This document shows, piece by piece, positions 8,203-16,811 of a stretch of 64,000 bases of DNA. Position 1 is the stretch's first letter; each line of letters opens with the position of its first letter. The notes under the pieces are model-generated. The model did not search any database. It saw nothing but the letters and a program-made list of their open reading frames with translations, and had not been told where the DNA came from. The position numbers and the translations under genes are program-made. Source of the stretch: Bacteroidota bacterium (lineage in GTDB: Bacteria > Bacteroidota > Bacteroidia > Cytophagales > Cyclobacteriaceae); NCBI GenBank assembly GCA_023428695.1, contig JAEYWY010000006.1, positions 39,463 through 103,462 of the forward strand. The letters are read 5' to 3'.

Positions 8203-8268
8203 TCAGCGACGCACGCGACCGAATTGAATATATTGAATTGATTTGTAACTTAACGACTTAATTTATTT

Positions 8269-8835
8269 ATGGCAACCGTATCTGATCTAAGCAAGGGAAA
8301 CTTCATACGATACAACGGCGAGGTAATGCAAATAGAAGAATTGCAACACCGCACGCCGGGTAACCTCCGCGCTTTTTATCAAATCAAAATGAGGAACGTG
8401 CGAAATGGTAAGCTTGCTGAAAACAGATTCCGCCCCGGTGATGAAGTTCAGATTCTCAGAGTAGAAACAAAGGAATATCAATACCTGTATGCCGATGGCG
8501 AAAGTCTGGTGTGCATGGATAACGTAACCTATGATCAGGTTTATATCGACAAGACATTGCTTGGTGATTCAGTGAACTACATCAAGGAAGGCGTCACATT
8601 ACTTATTGCATTTGAAGATGGTACGAACCCGATAACGGCAGAGGCACCATCACACGTTGTGCTTGAGGTGGAATACACCGAACCGGGCATTGCAGGCGAT
8701 ACAGCTACACGCACATTGAAGCCTGCCAAGATGGAGAACGGTGTTGAAATCCGTGTCCCGCTGTTTATAAACGCCGGTGAAAAAATCAAAGTAGATACGC
8801 GTACCGGTGAGTATGTTGAACGCGTCAAAGAATAA
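8269..8835 (+). CDS. efp: Translation elongation factor P
   Basis: 188 residues with KOW-like, central OB and C-terminal OB domains (C-terminus VPLFINAGEKIKVDTRTGEYVERV). EF-P relieves ribosome stalling at polyproline. The loop that reaches the peptidyl-transferase centre reads HRTPGNLRAF (residues 27-36), so the tip residue is Asn32, where E. coli has lysylated Lys34 and Pseudomonas has rhamnosylated Arg32. It lies 66 bp after fabH and 9 bp before accB. The tip residue suggests an unmodified or differently handled EF-P. Confidence 0.95.
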   Translation: MATVSDLSKGNFIRYNGEVMQIEELQHRTPGNLRAFYQIKMRNVRNGKLAENRFRPGDEVQILRVETKEYQYLYADGESLVCMDNVTYDQVYIDKTLLGDSVNYIKEGVTLLIAFEDGTNPITAEAPSHVVLEVEYTEPGIAGDTATRTLKPAKMENGVEIRVPLFINAGEKIKVDTRTGEYVERVKE

Positions 8836-8844
8836 CTACCGACC

Positions 8845-9432
8845 ATGAGCAAAAACAGAGCATCAAAGTCATCTGCGCGAAAGGAAGAAAAGCCCGCGCG
8901 GGCAACAAGCACAACGTCGCAGCCCGAAATGAAAACATCAGAGATCCGGGACCTCATCGATTTCATTTCGAAAACCGGCCTTAATGAGGTCAACATTGAA
9001 ACGAAAGAATTGAAACTTCACGTCAAGCGTGAGCCGGACCAGAAGATATTCAAGTCATCGCCAATGATGGCGCCCATTAGCGGAACGCCGCAGGTAATGC
9101 AGCAGACGACGCCGCAAGCAGTACAACAAGGCACGGCGCCTGCGACAACCCCCAAGACGGAGAAAGCCGCAGAAACGACGTCAGGGAAAAATGCAGTGGA
9201 GATCAAGTCGCCGATGATCGGAACGTTCTATCGCTCTGCCAATCCTGATTCACCGCCATTCGTGTCTGTTGGTGACAAGGTCAGCAAAGGCCAGACTGTC
9301 TGCATCATTGAAGCCATGAAACTCTTCAATGAAATCGAATCCGAACACAGTGGAACAATTGTGAAAGTGATGCTCGAGAACGCAAGCCCTGTTGAATATG
9401 ACCAGGTGTTGTTCCTGGTTGAGCCGGATTAA
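8845..9432 (+). CDS. accB: Biotin carboxyl carrier protein of acetyl-CoA carboxylase
   Basis: 195 residues. There is a basic N-terminus, a helical segment (about 30-70), a Pro/Gln/Thr-rich linker (about 75-115) and a C-terminal biotinyl domain (about 118-195). The biotin-accepting Lys lies in IEAMKLF (about residue 159). It carries CO2 from biotin carboxylase to the carboxyltransferase to make malonyl-CoA. It is packed between efp and accC, with accC 20 bp downstream. Confidence 0.96.
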   Translation: MSKNRASKSSARKEEKPARATSTTSQPEMKTSEIRDLIDFISKTGLNEVNIETKELKLHVKREPDQKIFKSSPMMAPISGTPQVMQQTTPQAVQQGTAPATTPKTEKAAETTSGKNAVEIKSPMIGTFYRSANPDSPPFVSVGDKVSKGQTVCIIEAMKLFNEIESEHSGTIVKVMLENASPVEYDQVLFLVEPD

Positions 9433-9452
9433 CAAGCGAAATAAGCTGCTGC

Positions 9453-10805
9453 ATGTTTAAAAAGATATTAATTGCGAACCGGGGTGAAATCGCCTTGCGC
9501 GTAATCCGTACCTGCAAAGAGATGGATATCAAGACGGTCGCTGTTTATTCCACTGCTGATCGCGAAAGTCTGCACGTACGCTTCGCCGACGAAGCCGTAT
9601 GTATTGGTGACGCACCCAGCAAGGATTCATACCTCAATATTCCACGAATAATTTCCGCCGCAGAGATCACGAATGCCGACGCTATCCATCCAGGATACGG
9701 CTTCCTTTCTGAGCGCGCCGAGTTCTCAGCCATCTGCCACGAATACGGAATCAAATTCATTGGCCCTACGCCAGGCATGATCGAAGCGATGGGCGACAAG
9801 TCGACCGCAAAGGACACGATGAAAAAAGCCGGCGTTCCTACTATCCCGGGGAGCGATGGTCTGCTGACTTCGATTGACGAAGGTATGAAGCTCGCGAAGG
9901 AAATCGGATACCCGGTCATCATTAAGGCAACAGCCGGTGGCGGTGGTAAAGGGATGCGAATCATTAACGATGCATCGGAATTCAAAAAAGCGTGGGATGA
10001 CGCGAAACGCGAGGCCGCTGCCGCATTTGGAAATGATGGCCTGTACCTCGAAAAGTTCGTGGAAGAACCCCGTCATATCGAAATTCAGATTGTAGGCGAC
10101 CAATACGGCAAGGCGTGCCACCTTTCAGAGCGCGACTGCTCAATACAGCGTCGTCACCAGAAGCTTGTGGAAGAAACGCCATCACCAATCCTCAACCAGG
10201 AATTGCGCGAGCGTATGGGTGAAGCTGCAATCAAAGGTGCCAAAGCGATAAAGTATGAAGGCGCCGGAACAATCGAGTTCCTCGTTGACAAACACGGCAA
10301 TTTCTATTTCATGGAGATGAATACGCGTATTCAGGTTGAGCACCCCATCACGGAAGAAGTGACCGACTACGACCTCATTCGCGAACAAATCAAAGTGGCT
10401 GCGGGTGTTCCGATTTCCGGAACCAACTATTACCCGAACCTTTACGCTATGGAGTGCCGCATTAATGCCGAAGATCCGGCAAACGGATTCCGCCCCTCAC
10501 CGGGAAAGATTCTCAACCTTCACCTTCCCGGAGGTCATGGCGTGCGTGTTGACAGTCACGTTTATGCAGGTTATACGATTCCGCCCAATTATGATTCGAT
10601 GATCGCCAAGCTTATTGTAAGCGGCCAGTCGCGGGAGGACGTGATTACGCGTATGAAACGCGCGTTGAGTGAGTTCGTTATCGAAGGTGTAAAGACAACA
10701 ATTCCTTTCCACCTGGCTCTGATGGACAACCCGACGTTCCGAAGCGGCAAATTCACCACGAAATTCCTTGAAACATCGTTTGACTTTTCTTCACTGAAGA
10801 GTTAG
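9453..10805 (+). CDS. accC: Biotin carboxylase of acetyl-CoA carboxylase
   Basis: 450 residues, typical for AccC. It begins MFKKILIANRGEIALRVI. The ATP-grasp P-loop is KATAGGGGKGMR (about residues 158-169), and the metal/bicarbonate site is MEMNTRIQVEHPITE (about 287-301). The enzyme carboxylates biotin on AccB using ATP and bicarbonate. It is the last gene of the fabH-efp-accB-accC run and is closed by a strong bidirectional terminator. Confidence 0.97.
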   Translation: MFKKILIANRGEIALRVIRTCKEMDIKTVAVYSTADRESLHVRFADEAVCIGDAPSKDSYLNIPRIISAAEITNADAIHPGYGFLSERAEFSAICHEYGIKFIGPTPGMIEAMGDKSTAKDTMKKAGVPTIPGSDGLLTSIDEGMKLAKEIGYPVIIKATAGGGGKGMRIINDASEFKKAWDDAKREAAAAFGNDGLYLEKFVEEPRHIEIQIVGDQYGKACHLSERDCSIQRRHQKLVEETPSPILNQELRERMGEAAIKGAKAIKYEGAGTIEFLVDKHGNFYFMEMNTRIQVEHPITEEVTDYDLIREQIKVAAGVPISGTNYYPNLYAMECRINAEDPANGFRPSPGKILNLHLPGGHGVRVDSHVYAGYTIPPNYDSMIAKLIVSGQSREDVITRMKRALSEFVIEGVKTTIPFHLALMDNPTFRSGKFTTKFLETSFDFSSLKS

Positions 10806-10827
10806 TTCCCGGAAAATACATCATCAT

Positions 10828-10861
10828 AAAAAAAGGATACTCTTAAACAGTATCCTTTTTT
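10828..10861. terminator. Bidirectional terminator between accC and the convergent small gene
   Basis: A 13-14 bp stem (AAAAAAAGGATACT 10828-10841 with AGTATCC plus T run 10849-10861, loop CTTAAAC) has an A tract on one side and a T tract on the other, so it can stop transcription from both directions. Confidence 0.9.
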
Positions 10862-10883
10862 CATTTTCCGACTACACTGGTCA

Positions 10884-11192
10884 TCACAGCAAAAGGATAA
10901 GCAGGATAATGATAAGCAAAGCGCCAATACTGATGTAGACGCCGCCACTCAACGCTTTCACCTCGTCACGAATCTCGCGTGCTTCTTTCTTCAACGCTTT
11001 CTTCTCTGCACGCGACATCTTACTTTTGTCCATGGCGTGAATTTCCTCAACGCGCTTCTGAAGACGTTCAATCTTTTGTCCGGGTGTTTCTTCAGTTAAC
11101 GAAACCGGCTCCGCAGTAACGGCAAACGCGGGCGAGGCAAGTGCCATCATCGCTGCGACAAATAGTGATTTGATCACCTTGTGTGTTTTCAT
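10884..11192 (-). CDS. Small secreted/membrane protein, unknown function
   Basis: 102 residues. The signal peptide (residues 1-24, cleavage after PAFA) is followed by a charged helical, probably coiled-coil middle (about 38-80, rich in Glu, Lys and Arg). A C-terminal hydrophobic helix (ISIGALLIIILLILLL) runs to the last residue. Exported proteins with a C-terminal membrane anchor of this kind are common in Bacteroidetes but uncharacterised. It converges with accC and shares the terminator at 10828-10861. Confidence 0.75.
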   Translation of the reverse strand: MKTHKVIKSLFVAAMMALASPAFAVTAEPVSLTEETPGQKIERLQKRVEEIHAMDKSKMSRAEKKALKKEAREIRDEVKALSGGVYISIGALLIIILLILLL

Positions 11193-11330
11193 AGGGTGAA
11201 ATTTTTGGTATAATGACCCTCATTAAAAATCTGGTGCCACAGGCATAAAAATCATATTACCCTGATGGACCGATTATCGGCCGGAGTCCTTATTTTCGCA
11301 CATAGCGTGAGGAAATTGAATGAGCAGTCT

Positions 11331-12680
11331 ATGCAGCTAGCACAAGAAACCCTTTCGGGTTGGGGTAACATTCCAAAGTCATCCTGCAAGGTCCAATACA
11401 TAAGGAACATCGCCGATCTATCGGAACCTGTTCCCGGCACCACTGTTTTACCCCGCGGGCTTGGTCGCAGTTATGCGGATCAGGCCACGAATGAAGGACA
11501 AGTGGTTCTGAAGATGGAAAAGATGAATCACTTCCTTTCCTTTGATGAGGAACGCGGTATACTGCATTGCGAGGCCGGAGTATCTCTCGAAGAAATCCTT
11601 GCGCATTTCGTGCCACGAGGTTGGTTTCCGATGATCACGCCCGGAACGAAATACGTCACCATCGGTGGCGCTATCGCCAACGACGTTCACGGCAAGGCGC
11701 ATCACGCCGACGGATCGTTTGTCAATTGCGTTTACGATTTCACAATACGTCTTGCTGACGGTGCAATTTTACGTGCAAGCCGTGAGGAAAATCCGGATTT
11801 GTTTTGGGCAAATTTCGGCGGATTGGGATTAATGGGAACGATACTAACCGCCACGATACAGCTACGGAAAATCGAGACGTCTTACTTCCGCCAGAAAGCA
11901 TTCGCTGCAAAGAACCTGGAAGAAATGCTGGATGCCATCGATAGAACTGCTGATGAATTCCCTGCGTCCGTAGCATGGATCGATCCCATGGCGCGTGGCA
12001 AAAGACTTGGACGCGGTGTTCTCAGTATGGGTGATCACGCACGTCTTGACGAGCTTCCGGCGAAGCTGAAAAAAGATCCACTAAAGGTTGGAAAGAAGCC
12101 CAGGATCACCGTGCCCTTTTACCTTCCGGCCTTTGCACTGAACAAGCTCACGGTCGGGATACTGGATATGGTGATCTACAACATGCAGAAATCCGCGCCG
12201 TCATTTTCGCATTACGACAAGTTCTTCTATCCGCTTGATATGATCAACAACTGGAACCGCGGCTACGGAAAGCGTGGCTTTATCCAGTATCAGTTCGTGA
12301 TCCCGTTAACGGACGGACTAAAGAACATCCGACTTATACTGGAACAGATCACACAAAGCAATTGTACGCCGTTCCTGAATGTGCTCAAGAAGTTCGGAAA
12401 GGAACAGGGTGGACTACTATCGTTTCCGTTTGAAGGCTATACGTTTGCCATTGATTTTCCGGTTACGCCGCAACTGAAACCATTCACGCGCAAACTTGAT
12501 CAGATGGTGCTTGAGATGGGCGGACGGATTTACCTTGGTAAGGACGCTTATCTTGATGAACAAACCTTCAAGGCGATGTATCCTCAGTACGTTGACTGGC
12601 TCGCAATCAAAAAGAAGTACGACCCGGGAAATGTATTTTCGTCGGATCTCGCGCGACGAATCGGGCTCGTCAACGCGTAG
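11331..12680 (+). CDS. FAD-binding oxidase of the DprE1 type
   Basis: About 449 residues from ATG 11331. The N-terminal PCMH/VAO-type FAD domain carries LPRGLGRSYAD (near residue 40) and TIGGAIANDVHGKAHH (near 105). The latter matches the DprE1 motif in which the His-Gly-Lys-x-His-His stretch contacts FAD. A substrate domain follows, and the protein ends YDPGNVFSSDLARR. DprE1 oxidises decaprenyl-phosphoryl ribose in mycobacteria; here a polyprenyl-sugar or other sugar substrate is an inference. No DprE2-like reductase is adjacent. A start at 11265 (471 aa) is open, but a TATTTTCG box at 11291-11298 favours 11331. Confidence 0.75.
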   Translation: MQLAQETLSGWGNIPKSSCKVQYIRNIADLSEPVPGTTVLPRGLGRSYADQATNEGQVVLKMEKMNHFLSFDEERGILHCEAGVSLEEILAHFVPRGWFPMITPGTKYVTIGGAIANDVHGKAHHADGSFVNCVYDFTIRLADGAILRASREENPDLFWANFGGLGLMGTILTATIQLRKIETSYFRQKAFAAKNLEEMLDAIDRTADEFPASVAWIDPMARGKRLGRGVLSMGDHARLDELPAKLKKDPLKVGKKPRITVPFYLPAFALNKLTVGILDMVIYNMQKSAPSFSHYDKFFYPLDMINNWNRGYGKRGFIQYQFVIPLTDGLKNIRLILEQITQSNCTPFLNVLKKFGKEQGGLLSFPFEGYTFAIDFPVTPQLKPFTRKLDQMVLEMGGRIYLGKDAYLDEQTFKAMYPQYVDWLAIKKKYDPGNVFSSDLARRIGLVNA

Positions 12681-13289
12681 TTATTTCTGCTTTTTCGCTT
12701 TAGCTGGTTTTTCTTTCTTTTCGCGCAACGATTCTTCAATACGCTGTTCAAGTTCCGCGTACCACGCTTCGCCGTATTTTCTTATCAGCGGATCTTTCAG
12801 AAATTTATAAACAGGTACCTGCAATTCTTTTCCAAAAGCACACGCCGGTGAGCATATGTGCCATTTGTGATAGTTCAATGCTTCAAAATTTTTCTTCGAT
12901 GTAACGCGAATGGGATACAGGTGACACGAGATTGGCTTCTTCCATGAAATTTTCCCGTCAAGATATGCCTGCTCGATACCGCATTTCAGAATTCCCTTAT
13001 TGTCGTAGATCGCGTACACGCATTCGCGGCCCGCAATAACCGGAGTACACAATTCGCCTTCATCATCAACGGTGTGTGTGCCCTGTTTTTCAATTTCCCT
13101 GATGCCTTCAGGCGACAGATACGGCTTTACGATCGGGTAAATTTCCTCAAGGATCTCGAGTTCAGGATCTTCGAGGGGTGCTCCAAAATCTCCTTCGACG
13201 CAGCACGCGCCCTTACATTTGTCGAGATTGCAAACAAATTCCTTATCGCGGACGTCGTCAGAAACAAGTACTTCACCGACTTTGATCAT
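12681..13289 (-). CDS. DUF3109 family cysteine-rich protein
   Basis: About 202 residues from ATG 13289 (MIKVGEVLVSDDV); a frame extends to 13322. The cysteine pattern is CNLDKCKGACC near the N-terminus, then further cysteines around CTPVIAGRECVY, CGIEQAY, SCHLYPIR and HICSPACAFG. This resembles the YkgJ-type Cys cluster fold thought to bind a metal or Fe-S centre. The C-terminus is Lys-rich (KEKPAKAKKQK). The stop abuts the stop of the convergent oxidase gene with no gap. Function unknown. Confidence 0.85.
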   Translation of the reverse strand: MIKVGEVLVSDDVRDKEFVCNLDKCKGACCVEGDFGAPLEDPELEILEEIYPIVKPYLSPEGIREIEKQGTHTVDDEGELCTPVIAGRECVYAIYDNKGILKCGIEQAYLDGKISWKKPISCHLYPIRVTSKKNFEALNYHKWHICSPACAFGKELQVPVYKFLKDPLIRKYGEAWYAELEQRIEESLREKKEKPAKAKKQK

Positions 13290-13551
13290 TATCGCTGGCG
13301 TTTGAAATGAATATTTTCGCAATTTACCTCAATTCGTCGCCAAACTTTCGCGTTGTTTTGATTTTTTCTTGTCAATATTTGTTACTAATTCGTTTTGGAT
13401 GATTTCCCATCCGATACAAATCGGAAAAATACCGTTAGCAGGCATTCAAAAAATCGAAAAAATTCACCAAACGGCACCACCGGTTTTGATGTGATTTTTA
13501 TTCCCGCCTGAACACGGTAATCGTTGTGGGATGTTTTAATTTACGGCTTGA

Positions 13552-15837
13552 ATGACTATGACTGATTATCTGGATTCGCTTAACGAACCCCAGCGTGAAG
13601 GGGTGATAAATACGGAGGGTCCCTGTATGCTCATTGCCGGTGCCGGATCAGGGAAAACGCGTGTACTGACCTTCCGAATCGCACATCTGATTTCAAAAGG
13701 AGTTGACCCGTTTAACATAATGGCCCTGACGTTCACGAACAAGGCCGCCAAAGAAATGCGCGAACGTATTGAAAAGGTGGTGGGGCACGATGCGAGAAAT
13801 CTTTGGATGGGAACGTTCCACTCTGTCTTTTCACGTATCCTTCGCGCCGAGGCAGCTCACCTGGGTTATCCGAGCAACTTCACCATTTACGATACAGACG
13901 ATTCAAAGACGCTGATCAAAAATATCGTAAAGGAAATGGGCCTGGACGATACTGTGTACAAACCGTCGACTGTGTACAACCGGATTTCGGCGGCGAAGAA
14001 CCGGTTGATTGGCTGGGAGCAATATCTTGGCAACAGCGAACTTATGACGGAGGACGCAGCCAACATGCGCCCGGAAATCGGAAGAATTTTCAGAACCTAT
14101 TCGCAGCGTTGCTTCAAGGCAGGCGCAATGGATTTCGATGATCTGCTTTTCAATACCGATAAACTGTTCAGAGAACATCTTGAAGTATTAAACAAGTATC
14201 AGCATCGGATCCAATACGTTCTGGTAGACGAGTTTCAGGATACGAACCTTTGCCAGTACTACATCATTCGTAAGCTTGCTGCTGTCCGACAAAATATTTG
14301 TGTCGTCGGTGACGATGCGCAGAGTATTTATGCTTTCCGCGGGGCTGACATTACGAACATCCTCAACTTCGAACGCGACTATCCGGATCTGCGAATCATC
14401 AAACTGGAACAGAATTACCGTTCGACGCAAAACATCGTCAATGCTGCGAATTCCGTAATCAAAAAAAATCGCGCCCAGCTTCCGAAAAATGTCTGGACGG
14501 CAAATGAAGACGGAAACCTGATCGAACTTATCAAGGCTGTTTCCGACAACGAAGAAGGTCGCCTTGTGGCAACGTCGATTTTCCAGGAACGGATGCAACA
14601 CCAGCTGAAGTTCAGCGATTTCGCGATACTGTACCGGACCAACAGTCAGTCGCGTGCAATAGAGGAAGCGTTGCGCCGGATGAATATCAAGTATAAGGTA
14701 ATCGGAGGCTTGTCTTTCTATCAACGCAAGGAGATCAAGGACCTGCTTGCCTATCTGAGATATTCCCTCAACCAGCAGGACGAAGCGTCGTTTCGGCGCA
14801 TCATCAATTTGCCTAAGCGTGGGATTGGCGATACCACCGTCGATAAGGTGATTGTCGCAGCCAACGATCACGCGATCACAATTTGGGAAGTTCTGCAAAA
14901 CGCCGGGACGTTTATCGGAGGCCGGGCTGGTTCCGCGATAAGCGATTTTGTGACGATGATCAGCAGGTTCCAGGTGGAAATCCAACGAAAGGATGCATAC
15001 GAAGCTGCGTTTGAAATAGCAAAAGGGTCGGGATTACTCAAGGAACTTTACGAAGATAAAACCGTAGAAGGACTAAGCCGATATGAAAACGTGCAGGAAC
15101 TCCTGAATGCGATCAAGGAATTCGTGGACGATCCGGAGCGCGAGGACAAATCTTTGGGCTCCTTCCTACAGGAAGTGTCGCTGATCACGGGACAGGATGA
15201 AGACAAGGACAAAGATCCGGACAAAGTAACGCTGATGACCATCCACATGGCAAAGGGACTTGAGTTCCGCTATGTGTATCTCGTCGGCATGGAGGAAGAC
15301 CTCTTCCCTTCGCAGATGATGTTAAGCAGTCGCGCTGACCTGGAAGAGGAACGCCGGTTGTTTTACGTGGCGATTACGCGGGCGCAAAAGAAACTGTACC
15401 TCTCCTACGCATTAACGCGCTATCGCTACGGCAGGCTCAAGAACTGTGAACCAAGCCGTTTCCTTGACGACGTCGACCAGTCGTACATTAAAGTGAGCAC
15501 CAAGTTCAGCGGTTTGGAGTCGACTCCTCAGGCATCGGGCAATTATGCGAAGAACCTCGTGAATGGGATCAAGCGAACCATTTCGTCCGCGCCAGCGAAC
15601 AAACCTGCGACGGGCGCTGCCCCTGCATATAAGCCCCCGGCGGATTTCAAGCCGAGTGACACGTCAGGGCTCAGGGAAGGCATGGAAGTGGAGCACCCGA
15701 AGTTTGGATTTGGCAAGGTGGTACAGATGGACGTAAGCGGAGCCGACAGAAAGGCGAAAATCGCGTTTTCCGGCGTCGGCGAGAAGACTTTGCTACTTAG
15801 CTTTGCAAAGCTCCGAATCGTCGGGCAGCCCGGATAA
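13552..15837 (+). CDS. pcrA: ATP-dependent DNA helicase PcrA/UvrD
   Basis: 761 residues with all superfamily 1A motifs: GAGSGKT (Walker A, 30-36), DEFQDTN, GDDAQSIYAFRGA, LEQNYRS, MTIHMAKGLEF and EERRLFYVAITRA. A PcrA-type C-terminal Tudor-like domain (GMEVEHPKFGFGKVV to KLRIV) follows a Pro/Ala linker. It unwinds DNA 3'-5' in repair and removes RecA filaments. It stands alone behind a 260-bp AT-rich upstream region with short hairpins (for example CCGATACAAATCGG near 13414). Confidence 0.96.
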   Translation: MTMTDYLDSLNEPQREGVINTEGPCMLIAGAGSGKTRVLTFRIAHLISKGVDPFNIMALTFTNKAAKEMRERIEKVVGHDARNLWMGTFHSVFSRILRAEAAHLGYPSNFTIYDTDDSKTLIKNIVKEMGLDDTVYKPSTVYNRISAAKNRLIGWEQYLGNSELMTEDAANMRPEIGRIFRTYSQRCFKAGAMDFDDLLFNTDKLFREHLEVLNKYQHRIQYVLVDEFQDTNLCQYYIIRKLAAVRQNICVVGDDAQSIYAFRGADITNILNFERDYPDLRIIKLEQNYRSTQNIVNAANSVIKKNRAQLPKNVWTANEDGNLIELIKAVSDNEEGRLVATSIFQERMQHQLKFSDFAILYRTNSQSRAIEEALRRMNIKYKVIGGLSFYQRKEIKDLLAYLRYSLNQQDEASFRRIINLPKRGIGDTTVDKVIVAANDHAITIWEVLQNAGTFIGGRAGSAISDFVTMISRFQVEIQRKDAYEAAFEIAKGSGLLKELYEDKTVEGLSRYENVQELLNAIKEFVDDPEREDKSLGSFLQEVSLITGQDEDKDKDPDKVTLMTIHMAKGLEFRYVYLVGMEEDLFPSQMMLSSRADLEEERRLFYVAITRAQKKLYLSYALTRYRYGRLKNCEPSRFLDDVDQSYIKVSTKFSGLESTPQASGNYAKNLVNGIKRTISSAPANKPATGAAPAYKPPADFKPSDTSGLREGMEVEHPKFGFGKVVQMDVSGADRKAKIAFSGVGEKTLLLSFAKLRIVGQPG

Positions 15838-15996
15838 AATTTTTAAATTGAATAATTAACCGCTATTTTGCGTTCTGAATCATAAGAGGTTACCCAAGCC
15901 CCCATATTAGCCTCCCGTCTGATGATGGCAACCTTTTTTTGCAGGAACCGTGGGTAACAAACAGATGACACACGCATTACGATTTATTTCAACCCA

Positions 15997-16692
15997 ATGA
16001 TTGGAGAATACAATAGCCAAAGGCCGAATATCATCCTGAAGGAGTACGGCCGGAATGTTCAAAAGCTTGTAGAGTATATCCGCAATATACCAGACAAGGA
16101 AAAGCGTACTGAATTGGCGTACACGCTGATTGAACTCATCAAACAACTCACGCCCACCATCAAAGAGCAGGGTGATGACCAACAGCGCCTGTGGGACGAC
16201 CTATACATAATTGCCGACTTCGATCTTGATGTAAACAATCCCTTTCCGGTTCCGGAACGCGAGATACTTTTCAAGAAGCCGATGCGCATGGAGTACCCGC
16301 AAAGCGATGTGCGCTTCAAACACTATGGCAAGAACATCGAAAAGCTTGTTAAGGAAGCGTTGAAGAAGGAAGATCCCCAGGAACGCGAAGACGCCATAAT
16401 CTATCTTGGCAAACTCATGAAGACGTTTTACGGAAACTGGAACAAGGAAACACTCGACGATTCAGTTATCCTGAAAGACATCCAGGCAATGTCGGGTGGA
16501 GCCTTGAATATGACCATCGACAAAGTCCGTGAAGACAACCTGTTCGAGAAACTTTACAAGGAAAGAAAGAAAAGCCGTCCACAACAAGGCGGAGAAAGAC
16601 ACCAGGGCGGACAGCGGCACCAGGGCGGCGGCGGACATCGTTCCTTCAACAAAAACAAAGGCAACAACTTCCGCAGAAGACGCGACCAGTAA
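15997..16692 (+). CDS. DUF4290 family protein
   Basis: 231 residues. The conserved DUF4290 core starts with the segment near EYGRNVQKLVEYI and a related RFKHYGKNIEKLVKEA at about residue 105, suggesting an internal duplication. The tail (about 190-231) is Gly/His/Arg-rich (QGGERHQGGQRHQGGGGH, then NFRRRRDQ), typical of RNA-binding tails. The family is restricted to Bacteroidetes and sits upstream of murA, as here (119-bp gap). Function unknown; the basic tail makes nucleic acid binding plausible. Confidence 0.85.
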   Translation: MIGEYNSQRPNIILKEYGRNVQKLVEYIRNIPDKEKRTELAYTLIELIKQLTPTIKEQGDDQQRLWDDLYIIADFDLDVNNPFPVPEREILFKKPMRMEYPQSDVRFKHYGKNIEKLVKEALKKEDPQEREDAIIYLGKLMKTFYGNWNKETLDDSVILKDIQAMSGGALNMTIDKVREDNLFEKLYKERKKSRPQQGGERHQGGQRHQGGGGHRSFNKNKGNNFRRRRDQ

Positions 16693-16811
16693 TCCGGGTT
16701 CATACGATCTTATTGTTACGCCGCTTGTTGGAGCATCGGCAGGAAAGCCATTTCTGATTTTTTATAATCGATAATTTTTTTGATTTTACCGGAAAACCCA
16801 TCCCGTTTACG

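Noticed and set aside
11265..11330. Longer N-terminus for the DprE1-like oxidase
   Set aside because: Contains a promoter-like TATTTTCG box and the added residues do not look like the family; ATG 11331 preferred, not certain.
14188..14985. 265-codon frame antisense to the helicase gene
   Set aside because: Lies wholly within conserved helicase motifs on the plus strand; its translation shows no domain and no promoter was seen.
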